Positions 43,433 through 53,532 of a stretch of 64,000 nucleotides of DNA are shown here, piece by piece. Location of the stretch: the NCBI RefSeq assembly GCF_017744135.1, contig NZ_JAGHQU010000015.1:1-64000 (forward strand). The letters are read 5' to 3'. A program made the position numbers and the translations under genes. The DNA comes from Endozoicomonas sp. G2_2 (GTDB lineage Bacteria; Pseudomonadota; Gammaproteobacteria; Nevskiales; Salinisphaeraceae). Every line of letters starts with the position of its first letter. Within the stretch, counting starts at the first letter, position 1. Under the pieces are notes generated by a model, which saw only the letters and a list, made by a program, of their open reading frames with translations, ran no database searches and was not told where the DNA came from.

Positions 43433-44254
43433 TCAGACAGCGACCGGCGCGCTGATACGGGCGTGGCTGCGATAGCCCTCGAGACGAATATCGTCGAAGC
43501 GAAACGCGAACAGGTCGTCGACCGCCGGGTTCAACCATAGCTGCGGGGCCGCCAGCGGCGCCCGCGCGAGCTGCGTGTCGGCCTGTTCGAGATGATTCAG
43601 GTAGAGATGCGCGTCCCCGAGCGTGTGCACGAAGTCGCCCACCTCGAGATTGCAGACCTGCGCGACCATGTGCGTGAGCAGCGCGTACGACGCGATATTA
43701 AACGGTACGCCGAGGAAGATATCCGCGCTGCGCTGGTAGAGCTGACACGACAGCCTGCCGTCGGCCACGTAGAACTGGAACAGCAGATGGCACGGCGGCA
43801 GCGCCATGTCGTCGACCTGGGCCGGGTTCCAGGCGGTCACGACATGGCGGCGCGAGTCCGGGCTGTGCTTGATCGAGTCGACCACCCGCGCCAGCTGATC
43901 CACCGAGTCGCCGTTGGGCGCGGGCCAGCTGCGCCACTGATAACCATAGACCGGGCCGAGATCGCCGTTCTCGTCGGCCCACTCGTCCCAGATCCGCACC
44001 TTGTTGTCCTTGAGATAGCCGATGTTGGTGTCACCAGCGATAAACCACAGCAGCTCGTGAATGATCGAGCGCAGATGCAGTTTCTTGGTGGTAAGCGCCG
44101 GAAACCCGCGCGACAGGTCGAAGCGCATCTGCCGGCCGAACACGGACACCGTGCCGGTGCCGGTCCGATCGGCCTTGCGGGTGCCCTGATCGCGCACCTC
44201 GCGCATCAGATCGAGATAGGGCTGCTCGAGCGGCGTGACTTCGGGCGCGCTCAT
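43433..44254 (-). CDS. thyA: Thymidylate synthase
   Basis: This 273-residue enzyme methylates dUMP to dTMP using methylene-tetrahydrofolate. Catalytic Cys155 is in [11 protein letters not shown], with the folate and substrate motifs [37 protein letters not shown] and [15 protein letters not shown] 44254 overlaps the stop of lgt (ATGA); the longer opening upstream is a shadow over lgt. The lgt-thyA pairing is common in proteobacteria. Confidence 0.96.
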   Translation of the reverse strand: MSAPEVTPLEQPYLDLMREVRDQGTRKADRTGTGTVSVFGRQMRFDLSRGFPALTTKKLHLRSIIHELLWFIAGDTNIGYLKDNKVRIWDEWADENGDLGPVYGYQWRSWPAPNGDSVDQLARVVDSIKHSPDSRRHVVTAWNPAQVDDMALPPCHLLFQFYVADGRLSCQLYQRSADIFLGVPFNIASYALLTHMVAQVCNLEVGDFVHTLGDAHLYLNHLEQADTQLARAPLAAPQLWLNPAVDDLFAFRFDDIRLEGYRSHARISAPVAV

Positions 44255-45042
44255 GACGTCACCGTGTCGCGGCGATAGGCCAGCACCAGCAGCAGAATAC
44301 CGCCGAGGATCATCGGCGTGCAGAGCACCTGTCCCATGGTCATCCAGTCGAAGGCCACGAAGCCGAGGAAGGCATCCGGCTGGCGGAAGAACTCGGCGAA
44401 GAAACGCAGACAGCCATAGCCAAGCAGAAACAGCCCGGATACCGCCATGCGCGGCCGTGGCTTCGCCGCGAACCACCAGAGCAGCGCGAACAGCACCAGG
44501 CCCTCGAGAGCGGCCTCATAGAGTTCCGATGGATGGCGTGGCGCCATGTCGATGCGTGGATAGACCATCGCCCAGGGCACATCGGTCACGCGGCCGATGA
44601 GCTCGCCGTTGATGAAGTTCGCGATGCGGCCGAAGAACAGACCCACCGGCACGATCGGCGCGACGAAATCGGTGATGTCGAAGAACGCGCGCTGCGTACT
44701 GCGCGCGAACCAGCCCGCCGCGGCGAACACACCCAGCATGCCGCCATGAAACGACATGCCGCCCTGCCAGATATAGAACAGCTGCAGCGGGTTATCGATG
44801 AGCATGCCCGGCTGATAGAACAGCATGTAGCCGACGCGCCCGCCAATCACCACGCCGAGCACGACATAGAAGAGGAAATCGCCGACCTCCTCGCGTTGCC
44901 AGTGGATATGCGCCTGCTTGGTGCGCACGATCCCCAGGCCCCAGCCCACGAGAAAACTCAGCAGATACATCAGCCCGTACCAGTGCACGGCGAGCGGGCC
45001 TATGGCAATGGCGACGGGGTCGATATCGGGATGCACGAACAT
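44251..45042 (-). CDS. lgt: Prolipoprotein diacylglyceryl transferase
   Basis: This 263-residue inner-membrane enzyme has about seven helices and transfers diacylglycerol to the lipobox Cys of prolipoproteins. It shows the HGGxxG motif (SFHGGMLG) and the signature [16 protein letters not shown]. It supplies the modification needed by the predicted lipoproteins in this window. It is translationally coupled to thyA. Confidence 0.95.
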   Translation of the reverse strand: MFVHPDIDPVAIAIGPLAVHWYGLMYLLSFLVGWGLGIVRTKQAHIHWQREEVGDFLFYVVLGVVIGGRVGYMLFYQPGMLIDNPLQLFYIWQGGMSFHGGMLGVFAAAGWFARSTQRAFFDITDFVAPIVPVGLFFGRIANFINGELIGRVTDVPWAMVYPRIDMAPRHPSELYEAALEGLVLFALLWWFAAKPRPRMAVSGLFLLGYGCLRFFAEFFRQPDAFLGFVAFDWMTMGQVLCTPMILGGILLLVLAYRRDTVTS

Positions 45043-45099
45043 GGCGACGGATTCTAGCAGGAAGGCAATGACATCAAGTGGTCGGCGGTGCCCGGAAGA

Positions 45100-45630
45100 T
45101 CAGCGCGTCCACGCATACATGAACACGTCACGCGGTGCGCCGTCGTAGTCTTCGTGGTTCGGGCGCTCCGACCAGCGCCGCAGTCGGCCCTCGCAGCGCA
45201 TGCCCAGCGCCTCGAGAATCCGCATGGAGGCCTGGTTGTCCGGGTCGCAGGTGGCCCAGATCCGGTAGAGCTCGTCCAGGCCGCGAGCGATGTCGAAAAC
45301 CGCACGCGCGGCTTCGAAACCGAAGCCCTGCCCCCAGGCCGAACGGGCGAGCACATAGCCGATTTCGGCGCCCTGCTCGCTGAACACGCATGCGACGGTG
45401 CCGATCGCGCCACGGGCCTCGTGTTCGATCATCCAGCAGAATTCCTCGCCGGAAGCCCAGCCGGTGGCGACGTCTTCCAGAAATTCGTGGCTGTCCTCGA
45501 TATCCAGATGCCGCGCCCAGGTCATGTAGCGCGACACGACCGGATCGCTCGCGAATTCGAACACGGCCTCGGCGTCGGCCGGCCGCGGCTCGCGCAAAAC
45601 GAGCCGCGGCGTGGCCAGCGTGTACGGCAT
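45100..45630 (-). CDS. GNAT acetyltransferase (RimJ/RimL type)
   Basis: This ~176-residue acetyl-CoA-dependent N-acetyltransferase begins LATPRLVLREPRPADAEAV, with the acetyl-CoA loop in SAWGQGFGFEAARAV and a C-terminal motif NQASMRILEALGMRCEG. It resembles ribosomal-protein/small-molecule acetyltransferases; the substrate is unknown. ATG 45630 is preferred to a GTG 9 bp upstream. Confidence 0.88.
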   Translation of the reverse strand: MPYTLATPRLVLREPRPADAEAVFEFASDPVVSRYMTWARHLDIEDSHEFLEDVATGWASGEEFCWMIEHEARGAIGTVACVFSEQGAEIGYVLARSAWGQGFGFEAARAVFDIARGLDELYRIWATCDPDNQASMRILEALGMRCEGRLRRWSERPNHEDYDGAPRDVFMYAWTR

Positions 45631-45673
45631 GCTGATCACGGCCGACGCCGGTCCGGTACGAAGGAGCGCGCGC

Positions 45674-46609
45674 TTAGAACAGGTCCCGCTCGAACTCCTG
45701 CTTGTAGCGCGCAGCGAAGTCTTCCATCGAAAAGCGATGGTTCTGGGTGCCCGGACGCTCGATCTTGATCGTGCCCATCAGCGAAGCCACGCGGCCCGTG
45801 GTTTCCCAGTCCATGCCCTGCTGCAGGCCGTAGATCAGGCCGGCACGGAAGGCATCGCCGCAGCCGGTCGGGTCGGCCAGCGCGGTCGGCGAACCGGCCG
45901 GAATGTCGATGCGCTCGCCGCCGGCATAGATCACCGAGCCTTCGCCGCCCTTGGTCACGATCAGAGCCTTGAGCTGGCCGGCCATTTCCTCGAGCGACAG
46001 GCCGGTGCGATCGAGCATCAGCTGCGACTCGTAGTCGTTGACGGTCACATAGGCAGCCTGGTCGATGAAGCGCTTGAGCTCCTCGCCGTTGAACATCGGC
46101 AGGCCCTGACCCGGATCGAAGATGAAATCGATGCCGGCCTCGGCGAACTGTGCGGCGTGCTGGACCATGCCGTCCTTGCCGTCCGGCGAGACGATGCCCA
46201 GCGTCACGCTGCCATCGGTAGGTACGGTCTGCTCGTGGGCATGGCCCATCGCGCCCGGATGAAAGGCGGTGATCTGGTTGTCGTCCAGATCGGTGGTGAT
46301 ATAGGCCTGCGCGGTATAGGCAGTATCGACCTGCTTAAGATATTCGCGGCTGATGCCGTGCTTGTCCATCCAGTCAGCATAGTCGTCGAAATCGCTGCCC
46401 ACGGTGCCCATCGGCGCGCCTTCGCCGCCCAGCAGTTTCAGGCTGTAGGCGATGTTGCCGGCGCAGCCGCCGAACTCGCGGCGCATCTCGGGCACCAGAA
46501 ACGACACGTTCAGCATGTGCACGCGATCCGGCAGGATCTCGTTCTTGAAGTGGCCCGTGTAGACCATGATCGTGTCGTAGGCGAAGGATCCGCAGATCAA
46601 AGCTGACAT
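45674..46609 (-). CDS. PfkB-family carbohydrate/nucleoside kinase
   Basis: This 311-residue ribokinase-fold kinase carries the N-terminal substrate motif GGCAGNIAYSLKLLGG and the C-terminal signature DPTGCGDAFRAGLIYGL, with its catalytic Asp. The sequence is of the adenosine-kinase-like group found alone in many proteobacteria; adenosine or a sugar are both possible substrates. A good AAAGGACA site precedes ATG 46609. A GC-rich hairpin at about 46636-46662 separates it from the gcv operon upstream. Confidence 0.85.
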   Translation of the reverse strand: MSALICGSFAYDTIMVYTGHFKNEILPDRVHMLNVSFLVPEMRREFGGCAGNIAYSLKLLGGEGAPMGTVGSDFDDYADWMDKHGISREYLKQVDTAYTAQAYITTDLDDNQITAFHPGAMGHAHEQTVPTDGSVTLGIVSPDGKDGMVQHAAQFAEAGIDFIFDPGQGLPMFNGEELKRFIDQAAYVTVNDYESQLMLDRTGLSLEEMAGQLKALIVTKGGEGSVIYAGGERIDIPAGSPTALADPTGCGDAFRAGLIYGLQQGMDWETTGRVASLMGTIKIERPGTQNHRFSMEDFAARYKQEFERDLF

Positions 46610-46722
46610 AGATTGTCCTTTCTCTTGAGAAACTCAGCGCGCGCCGGAGCGCGCGGCGCTGCAAGATCAGCCGCGCATCATGCCACAGCCGGACAGCGCG
46701 GCCGGCTGATCGCAACAGGCGA

Positions 46723-48207
46723 TCAGGCGTCGGCGGCCGTGGCCGACTCGTGCTTGAGATCGAGGTTCTTGGCCGCCGCGACTTCATCCAGCCGGCGTAC
46801 CGGCAGTTTGACCGGCGCGTCTTTCAGGGTCGTGGCATCGGCCTTGGCCTCGTCCCAGATCGCGACCATGGCCGCGACGAAGGCATCGAGCGTTTCCTTC
46901 GACTCGCTTTCGGTCGGCTCGATGAGAAAGCATTCCGGCACCAGCAGCGGGAAGTAGATCGTCGGCGCGTGGAAGCCGTAGTCGAGCAGACGCTTGGCGA
47001 AATCGGTCGCGGTGACGTCGAGCTGCTGTTTCTGACGCTTGAGCGTGACGATGAACTCATGGCTGGCACGCCGGTCCGCGAAGGCCAGATCGAAACCCCG
47101 TTCACGCAGGCGCGTCATCAGGTAGTTCGAATTGAGCGTGGCGAATTCGGCCACGCGGGTCATGCCCTCGCGCCCCAGAAGCCGTGCATAGACATAGGCG
47201 CGCAGCAGCACACCCGCGTTGCCCATGAATGCCGAGAGCCGGCCGATGGTATGCGGCACGTCTTTCTCGGTAAGCCAGCGATAGGTCGCGGCATCGCCCT
47301 CGCCGTCCTTGCCGACGACCGGAATGGGCATGAAATCACGCAGGCGCTTGCCCACGCCGACCGCGCCAGAACCCGGCCCGCCGCCGCCATGGGGCGTCGA
47401 GAAGGTCTTGTGCAGGTTCATGTGGATGACGTCGAAGCCCATGTCACCCGGGCGAACCTTGCCGAGAATGGCGTTGAGATTGGCGCCGTCGTAATACAGC
47501 AGCCCGCCCGCGCCGTGCACGATTTCGGCGATCTCGAGGATGTCCTGCTCGAACACGCCCAGCGTTGACGGGTTGGTGAGCATGATGCCGGCGGTGCGCT
47601 CGGAGACCGCCTCGCGCAGGGCCGCGATATCCACGTCGCCGTCCGAATCGGTCGGAATCTCGACCACCTTGCAGCCACACATCACCGCCGTGGCCGGGTT
47701 CGTGCCGTGCGCGGCATCCGGCACCAGAATCTCGTCGCGTGCCGTGTCGCCACGCGACTCGTGATAGGCCTTGATCATCGCCACGCCGGTGAACTCGCCC
47801 TGCGCACCCGCCATCGGCGTGAGCGAGACCGCGTCCATGCCGGTCACGGTGGTCAGCATTTCCTGCAGCTCGTACAGGCAGGCGAGCATGCCCTGCCCGT
47901 GGCTGGCCGGCGCCAGCGGATGCCGGTTCAGAAAACCGGGCAGCGAGGCCAAGGTGTTACAGGCCCGCGGGTTGTGCTTCATCGTGCACGAACCGAGCGG
48001 ATAGAAATGGGTGTCGATCGAGAAGTTGAGCTGCGACAGCCGTGTGTAATGGCGCACCACGTCCATCTCGGAGGCTTCCGGCAGCCCCACGCCCGACTCG
48101 CGCCGCAATGCGGCCGGAATGTCGTCGATGGCGGGCGCCTCGGCCGGGGCCTGCGCGAGTGCAAGACGGCCCGGGCGGCTGTGTTCGAAGATCAGCTTTT
48201 CGGTCAT
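46723..48207 (-). CDS. gcvPB: Glycine dehydrogenase (decarboxylating) subunit 2, P-protein
   Basis: This 494-residue PLP subunit of the split P-protein works with gcvPA to decarboxylate glycine and load the aminomethyl group on GcvH. PLP Lys267 lies in [18 protein letters not shown]. The split form (two subunits) differs from the single-chain GcvP of E. coli. It is last in the glycine-cleavage operon, behind tpx with a 52-bp gap. Confidence 0.96.
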   Translation of the reverse strand: MTEKLIFEHSRPGRLALAQAPAEAPAIDDIPAALRRESGVGLPEASEMDVVRHYTRLSQLNFSIDTHFYPLGSCTMKHNPRACNTLASLPGFLNRHPLAPASHGQGMLACLYELQEMLTTVTGMDAVSLTPMAGAQGEFTGVAMIKAYHESRGDTARDEILVPDAAHGTNPATAVMCGCKVVEIPTDSDGDVDIAALREAVSERTAGIMLTNPSTLGVFEQDILEIAEIVHGAGGLLYYDGANLNAILGKVRPGDMGFDVIHMNLHKTFSTPHGGGGPGSGAVGVGKRLRDFMPIPVVGKDGEGDAATYRWLTEKDVPHTIGRLSAFMGNAGVLLRAYVYARLLGREGMTRVAEFATLNSNYLMTRLRERGFDLAFADRRASHEFIVTLKRQKQQLDVTATDFAKRLLDYGFHAPTIYFPLLVPECFLIEPTESESKETLDAFVAAMVAIWDEAKADATTLKDAPVKLPVRRLDEVAAAKNLDLKHESATAADA

Positions 48208-48259
48208 GGCGTATTCAGCCCCGCGCTTTCACACCGGGCTGCTTGCTTGCGGTTTGAGT

Positions 48260-48766
48260 TCAGACCTTGAGCGCGGCGAGCGCATCGTCGTAGTTCGGCT
48301 CGTCGCCGATCTCGGCGACCAGTTCACTGTGGAGAACGGTGTCGTTCTCATCGGCCACGATCACGGCCCGCGCGCACAGTCCGGCCATGGGGCCGTCGGC
48401 AATGAGCACGCCGTAATCCTCGGCGAAGCGTTTGTCGCGCATCATCGACAGCGTGGTGCCGTTCTCCAGGCCCTCGGCCGTGCAGAAGCGCGCATGCGCG
48501 AACGGCAGGTCGGCCGAGATCTGCAGCAGTGCGACGTTGTCCAGCGCATGCGCCTCGGCGTTGAAGCGCTTGACCGACAGCGCGCAGGTCGGCGTGTCCA
48601 TGCTCGGAAAGATATTGAAGATCTTGCGCTTGCCCGAGAACGACTCGAGGCTCATGTCACGCAGATTGGTGCCGGTCAGGTTGAAGTCGACCAGGCGGTC
48701 GCCGGCGGCCGGCAGCTGCCCGGTCACCTGTGCGGGATTGCCCTTGAGCGTGATCTGTTGCGTCAT
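48260..48766 (-). CDS. tpx: Thiol peroxidase
   Basis: This 168-residue 2-Cys peroxiredoxin (Tpx type) detoxifies peroxides with thioredoxin. Peroxidatic Cys61 (DTPTCALSV) and resolving Cys95 (ARFCTAEGL) have the Tpx spacing. The start is ATG 48766; the longer upstream opening overlaps gcvPA in another frame. It lies between gcvPA and gcvPB on the same strand with short gaps, so it should be cotranscribed and thus placed under the glycine riboswitch. Confidence 0.95.
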   Translation of the reverse strand: MTQQITLKGNPAQVTGQLPAAGDRLVDFNLTGTNLRDMSLESFSGKRKIFNIFPSMDTPTCALSVKRFNAEAHALDNVALLQISADLPFAHARFCTAEGLENGTTLSMMRDKRFAEDYGVLIADGPMAGLCARAVIVADENDTVLHSELVAEIGDEPNYDDALAALKV

Positions 48767-48810
48767 GTCGGTCCTTGCTTGTGTCTGGAAAAATCGCGGC
48801 CGCGGTCTGT

Positions 48811-50190
48811 TCAGGCAGCCTGTGCCTGCTCGACGAGCACCGCCTGCAACGCATCGGCATAGACGTCGAGATCGGCCTCGGTCTTGGTCTCGGTGGCGCA
48901 TACCAGCACGGTGTTCTCGAGCCCGGGATAGAAATCCGCCAAGGCGAGACCGCCGAACACGCCGCGGTCGGCCAGCGCTTCGAGTACGGCCGATGCGTCG
49001 CCCGGCAGGCGCAACGCGGTTTCGTGAAAGCAAGGCGCATCGAACACGCGCTCCACGCCATCGATGGCCGTGAGCTTGCTCACCAGGCGCCGCGTGTTGG
49101 CGATCGACGTCGCCGCGACATTCTCCACCCCCTGCGCGCCGAGCAGGCTCATGTGGATGGTCGCTGCCGTGACCAGCAGCCCCTGATTGGTGCAGATGTT
49201 CGAGGTCGCCTTGGAGCGACGGATATGCTGTTCGCGCGGTTGCAGCGTCAGCACATAGCCATCGCGGCCGTCGATGTCCTGCGTGCGGCCGACCACGCGG
49301 CCCGGCATCTGGCGCACATGCTTCTTGCGGCAACACAGGATGCCGAAATACGGCCCGCCCGAGGCCAGCGGCGCGCCCAGCGGCTGGCCTTCGCCAACCA
49401 CGATGTCCGCACCCTCGCCAGCGCCCCAGCGCCCCGGCTCCTTGAGTACGGCCAGCGACAGCGGGTTGACCACGCCAATGGCGAGCGCGCCGTTGGTGTG
49501 CGCCCAGTCGGTGAGCGCGTCGACGTCTTCGAGGGCGCCGAAGAAATTGGGCTGCGGGATCACCAGCGCGGTGACGTCCTCGCCGGCCCAGCGCTCGAGC
49601 GCATCGACATCGACCGTGCCTTGGCGGCTATCGAAATCGATCGCCTCGAAGGTGATGCCCTGATTCGCGCAGATATTGTGCGCCACCTGGCGATAGAACG
49701 GATGCACGCTCGCCGGCATGAGAATCCGCGAGGCCTTGGACTTGCGATTGGCGCGCACGGCCATGAGCACCGCTTCGGCCAGCGCCGAGGCGCCGTCGTA
49801 GAGCGAGGCATTGGCCACATCCATGCCGGTGAGCCCGGTCATCATCGTCTGGTATTCATAGACGACCTGCAGCGTGCCCTGACTGGCCTCGGGCTGATAC
49901 GGCGTGTAGGCGCTGTAGAACTCGCCTCGGGTGGTCAGCTCCCATACCGCGGCCGGAATATGGTGCTCATAGGCACCGGCGCCGATGAAGCACAGCCCGC
50001 CGGCGTCGGCCGCGGCGCGCTCGCCCATCAACCGCGACACCGCCTGTTCGCTGGCCCGGGTCGGAATCGAGTCGAGGCTGACGTCGCGCAGGCTGTCGTC
50101 GATCTCGTCGAACAGATCGTCGATGGCGTCCACGCCAATGGCGTCAAGCATCGACCGGATATCGTCTTCGGTATGCGGAATGAAAGGCAT
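48811..50190 (-). CDS. gcvPA: Glycine dehydrogenase (decarboxylating) subunit 1, P-protein
   Basis: This 459-residue N-terminal half of the split P-protein is the partner of gcvPB. It begins [15 protein letters not shown], typical of GcvPA, and contains [20 protein letters not shown] and the fold-type-I segments that pair with the PLP half. ATG 50190 is preferred to a longer in-frame start. It follows gcvH by 68 bp in the operon. Confidence 0.95.
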   Translation of the reverse strand: MPFIPHTEDDIRSMLDAIGVDAIDDLFDEIDDSLRDVSLDSIPTRASEQAVSRLMGERAAADAGGLCFIGAGAYEHHIPAAVWELTTRGEFYSAYTPYQPEASQGTLQVVYEYQTMMTGLTGMDVANASLYDGASALAEAVLMAVRANRKSKASRILMPASVHPFYRQVAHNICANQGITFEAIDFDSRQGTVDVDALERWAGEDVTALVIPQPNFFGALEDVDALTDWAHTNGALAIGVVNPLSLAVLKEPGRWGAGEGADIVVGEGQPLGAPLASGGPYFGILCCRKKHVRQMPGRVVGRTQDIDGRDGYVLTLQPREQHIRRSKATSNICTNQGLLVTAATIHMSLLGAQGVENVAATSIANTRRLVSKLTAIDGVERVFDAPCFHETALRLPGDASAVLEALADRGVFGGLALADFYPGLENTVLVCATETKTEADLDVYADALQAVLVEQAQAA

Positions 50191-50258
50191 GGGTCCTCGC
50201 TGGTCGTCGAGCGCCGTCGGCGCCGCCGGCATCGCTGCGCCGACGGCGCGCTGGCGCG

Positions 50259-50654
50259 CTAGTCTTCCTCGTCCTCGACGATGCCTTCATAAGTGTCGGC
50301 ATCGAGCAGGTTCTCGACCGCGTCCGGGTCGGAGACGTTGATCTTGAACAGCCAGCCCTCGCCGAACGGGTCTTCGTTGACCAGTTCCGGCGAGTCCTCG
50401 AGCTGCTCGTTGATCTCGGCAATCTCGCCGTCGAGCGGCGCATAGATGTCGGAAGCGGCCTTCACCGACTCCACCACGGCCACGGCATCACCCGCGCCGA
50501 CCTTGGTGCCGGTTTCCGGCAGTTCGACGAACACCAGATCGCCGAGCGACGACTGGGCATAGTCGGTGATGCCGACCGTGCACGTGCCGTCGCCGTCGTA
50601 GTCGATCCATTCGTGGGTCTTGGTGTACGACAGATCCTTCGGAATTTCACTCAT
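50259..50654 (-). CDS. gcvH: Glycine cleavage system H protein
   Basis: This 131-residue lipoyl carrier shuttles the aminomethyl group between the P, T and L proteins. Lipoylated Lys65 is in [24 protein letters not shown] and [19 protein letters not shown] are characteristic. ATG 50654 is preferred to a longer opening; AAGGGGAG lies just upstream. It is the second gene of the operon. Confidence 0.96.
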   Translation of the reverse strand: MSEIPKDLSYTKTHEWIDYDGDGTCTVGITDYAQSSLGDLVFVELPETGTKVGAGDAVAVVESVKAASDIYAPLDGEIAEINEQLEDSPELVNEDPFGEGWLFKINVSDPDAVENLLDADTYEGIVEDEED

Positions 50655-50726
50655 GGGGCTCCCCTTGCAGCTGATACGCGCAATGCGCATGAACGGATGG
50701 TGGGTCGAGGCTACTCAGAAAGCGCC

Positions 50727-51836
50727 TCAGTCGTCGATACGGCTCTTGCCGTTGCGCACGAAGGGATAGGCCACGATGCGTGCCGGCTGCCATTTGCCCC
50801 GCAGGCAGACTTCGACGCGCGCCTGCCAGTCCGCCGGCACGCGCGCGAGCGCGATCGAGCGCGACAGAGTCGGCGCATAACTGCCGCTGGTCACTTCGCC
50901 CTCGGCCTGCTTTTCCTCGACGCTGCTGTCGGCGGCGCGCACCGCGCTGTGGCTGCGCATCACGCCCCGGCCTTCGAGCACGAGGCCGACAAGCTTCTCG
51001 CCGACGCCCTGCTCGCGCATGTGTTCGAGCGCGTCGCGGCCCACGAACTCGCGCTCGGCCGGTTTGAAAGCCACCGTCCACGCCAGCCCCGATTCCAGCG
51101 GCGTACGGTCCTCGTCCATGTCCTGGCCATAGAGATTGAGCCCGGCTTCCAGGCGCAGCGTGTCGCGCGCGCCGAGGCCCACGGGTGCTACGCCGGTATC
51201 GCGCAGCTTTTTCCAGGCGCTGACCGCCTCGTCGGCCGGCAGCACCAGCTCGAAGCCGTCCTCGCCGGTGTAGCCCGTACGGCCGACCGAACGATCACCG
51301 TCGCTGGCGCAGCGAAACGGCTTGAGCTGCATGGCCGCCGCTGCAAAGTCCTCGTCCAGTACCGAGGCGGCCAGATCGCGCCCGCGCGGGCCCTGTACCG
51401 CGATAATCGCGAGATCCTGCCGGTGCTGGATATCGACCTGGAAATCACGGGCCTGGCTGTCGAGCCAGGCAAGATCCTTTTCGGTGGTCGCCGCGTTGAC
51501 GACGATGCGGTAGTGCTCGCCCGCAAGGTGATAGACGATCAGGTCGTCGATCACGCCGCCGCGGGTGTTGAGCATGCAGGTGTAGAGCGCCCGTCCGTCC
51601 TCGTCGATCTTGGCGACATCGTTGGCGAGCAGCCGACGCAGAAAGGCGCGCGATTCGCTGCCGGTGATGTCCACCACCGCCATGTGCGACACATCGAACA
51701 TGCCGGCGCTTTCGCGCACCGCCTTGTGCTCGGCGATCTGCGAACCGTAGTCGATCGGCATGTCCCAGCCGGCGAAATCCACCAGCTTGGCGTCATCCGC
51801 GACGTGGGCGTCGTAAAGCGGGGTGCGTTTGGCCAT
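50727..51836 (-). CDS. gcvT: Aminomethyltransferase (glycine cleavage T protein)
   Basis: This 369-residue folate enzyme releases ammonia from the H-protein-bound aminomethyl group and makes methylene-tetrahydrofolate. It carries RTPLYDAHVADDAKLVDFAG, the catalytic Asp in AGLNLYGQDMDEDRTPLE, and FVGRDAL near the C-terminus. ATG 51836 is preferred to a longer in-frame opening that would run into the riboswitch. It is the first gene of the gcv operon and carries a glycine riboswitch leader. Confidence 0.95.
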   Translation of the reverse strand: MAKRTPLYDAHVADDAKLVDFAGWDMPIDYGSQIAEHKAVRESAGMFDVSHMAVVDITGSESRAFLRRLLANDVAKIDEDGRALYTCMLNTRGGVIDDLIVYHLAGEHYRIVVNAATTEKDLAWLDSQARDFQVDIQHRQDLAIIAVQGPRGRDLAASVLDEDFAAAAMQLKPFRCASDGDRSVGRTGYTGEDGFELVLPADEAVSAWKKLRDTGVAPVGLGARDTLRLEAGLNLYGQDMDEDRTPLESGLAWTVAFKPAEREFVGRDALEHMREQGVGEKLVGLVLEGRGVMRSHSAVRAADSSVEEKQAEGEVTSGSYAPTLSRSIALARVPADWQARVEVCLRGKWQPARIVAYPFVRNGKSRIDD

Positions 51837-51894
51837 CGGATTCCCAGGTTGAACAGCGTGAAACGGACACGAGCAAAGTCGAGACTTCGTCCTG

Positions 51895-52085
51895 CCGCCC
51901 CTCTGTCCTGGCACCTGAGAGATTTGCCCCTTCGGTGAGTCGTGGTCGCCACGACTGCTCTCCAGAGTCGATCAGGCCGGCGCGTCATGACGCCAGCGGC
52001 CGCGTGGTTCGGGTACCTGAGCGTTTCCGGGCGGTGTGCGCCTTCGGTGACGGGCCGCAGCCCGTTCTCTCCCACGCGGTTCAAT
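51895..52085 (-). promoter_or_regulatory. Tandem glycine riboswitch
   Basis: Read on the minus strand, two aptamers follow each other. The first (~52082-52010) has GTGGGAGAGAAC, then CACCGAAGGCGCACACC, CCGGAAACGCTCAGGTA. The second (~51970-51895) has CTCTGGAGAGCAG, CACCGAAGGGGCAAA, CTCTCAGGTGCCAGGACAGA. The GGAGAG, CACCGAAGG and CTCAGG elements are the conserved core of each glycine aptamer. It sits directly upstream of gcvT, so it switches on glycine breakdown when glycine is abundant. Exact boundaries are estimates. Confidence 0.95.
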
Positions 52086-52182
52086 GACCGTGTCACCAAC
52101 TATACCGGCGCGACCGACACAGTCCAAGCAAGACGGGCGTGACGACAGCCGGCCGGCCGATCTTGAACACACGGCGCGTGTC

Positions 52183-52260
52183 TCACGCCAAGGCGCGAAG
52201 ACGCCAACAATGGGAGGTAACGACTCGCCAAGGCGCAGCCTGTCTTGGCGCCTTAGCGTC
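52183..52260. repeat. Short palindromic intergenic repeat, copy 2
   Basis: CACGCCAAGGCGCGAAGACG (52184-52203) matches the arm of copy 1 at 22131 with two differences. An inverted counterpart (CTTGGCGCCTTAGCGTC) ends at 52260, giving a hairpin-capable element of similar size to copy 1. It lies between ubiI and the glycine riboswitch, where it might act as a transcript boundary. Confidence 0.65.
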
Positions 52261-52326
52261 AGGCCGGCTTCCTGGCGGTTTCCGACGCGCCGCGATCGGC
52301 CGATCGCCCACGCAGCGAGTAAAAAC

Positions 52327-53532
52327 CTATCGCAACAATCGCGGTCCGTCGGCGGCCAGGCCGACCGCATGGTGGATCATGATCTGGCGTATCGGTGCGA
52401 GATTCGAAGCGATGCCGATCGCCTGCTGACGCAGACTGCGCAGCAGCGGATTGGCGCTGCCGTAGACGCGCTTGAGCGCATCGGTGGCCCCCATCATCAT
52501 CAGGTTCTCGGCCATGCGCGCGCGCTGGTAGCGGCGCAGGTAGGTCATGTCGCCGGCATCCCGGTTCGCTGCCCGCCCGGCCTCGAGCGCAGCCACCAGT
52601 TCGGCCACATCGAGCAGCCCGAGATTCACCCCCTGCCCGGCCATCGGGTGCAGCACGTGCGCCGCATCGCCGGCCAGCGCAACGCGCGGGCGGCAATACT
52701 CTCGAGCGTGCAACAGCTTGAGCGCAAACGCCGCGCGCGTGTCCATGCGCTCGATACGCCCGAGCACGCCGGCGCTGGCCTCGGTCAGGCGCGCGCAGAA
52801 CGCGTCGTGATCCAGTTCGGCCAGCTCGGCGGCGAGCGCGTCGTCGGCGTGCCAGGCCAGTGAGCAGCGCCCATCGGACAGCGGCAGGAACGCCACGGGC
52901 CCGGTTTCGGTGAAGCGCTGCCAGGCGATATGCCGATGATGACGCTCGGGCGTGACCGCGCCGACCGTGCAACGCTGACCGTAGGCCCAGCCGGTGGTCT
53001 CGATACCGGCCGCCGCGCGCACCGGCGAATTCGCGCCTTCTGCGCCCACCACCAGCGCGGCGCTCACCGTGCTGCCGTCGTCAAGCTGCAGCCGTGCGGC
53101 ATCGGCCTCGACGGCCAGGCTTTCCAGCATCGCCGGACAGTAGATATCGACTTCGGTCAGCGCCTGCCAGGCGCTGTCGACGACGAGATCGTTCTCGACG
53201 ATATGCCCCAGCTCGGGCAGGCCCACCGCCGTATGTTCCAGAAACAGCTCGGCCGCGCTGCCGGCATCCCAGACCTTCATCCCCGTGAACGCACAGCAAC
53301 GACGCCGCTCGACCGCATCCCAGAGCCCGAGGTTGTCGAGCACGCGCCGGGGTCCCGGTGCGATCGCGGACAGGCGCAGGTCGTAGTCGTCGTTCGTGTC
53401 GAAACGCTTCGGGCGTTTCGCCTCGACCAGCGCGACGGAGAAATCGGCCCGGCTCAGGGCCACGGCCAGCACGGCGCCCACCATGCCGCCGCCCACAATG
53501 GCGACATCGTAACGGGGTGTGCGTGTGCTCAT
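52327..53532 (-). CDS. ubiI: FAD monooxygenase of ubiquinone synthesis (UbiI/VisC-like)
   Basis: This 401-residue flavoprotein hydroxylase adds a hydroxyl to the ubiquinone ring. FAD motif VAIVGGGMVGAVLAVALSRA, middle motif VGAEGANSPVR, and second FAD motif GDAAHVLHPMAGQGVNLG are present. The order pepP-ubiH-ubiI-gcvT matches E. coli, where this position is UbiI (C5 hydroxylase); another ring position is possible. ATG 53532 overlaps the ubiH stop by 4 bases. Confidence 0.88.
   Translation of the reverse strand: MSTRTPRYDVAIVGGGMVGAVLAVALSRADFSVALVEAKRPKRFDTNDDYDLRLSAIAPGPRRVLDNLGLWDAVERRRCCAFTGMKVWDAGSAAELFLEHTAVGLPELGHIVENDLVVDSAWQALTEVDIYCPAMLESLAVEADAARLQLDDGSTVSAALVVGAEGANSPVRAAAGIETTGWAYGQRCTVGAVTPERHHRHIAWQRFTETGPVAFLPLSDGRCSLAWHADDALAAELAELDHDAFCARLTEASAGVLGRIERMDTRAAFALKLLHAREYCRPRVALAGDAAHVLHPMAGQGVNLGLLDVAELVAALEAGRAANRDAGDMTYLRRYQRARMAENLMMMGATDALKRVYGSANPLLRSLRQQAIGIASNLAPIRQIMIHHAVGLAADGPRLLR

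Noticed and set aside
46636-46662. GC-rich hairpin between gcvPB and the PfkB kinase as intrinsic terminator
   Set aside because: It is a stem of mainly GC repeats and lacks a T-run on the minus strand, so I do not list it as a terminator feature.
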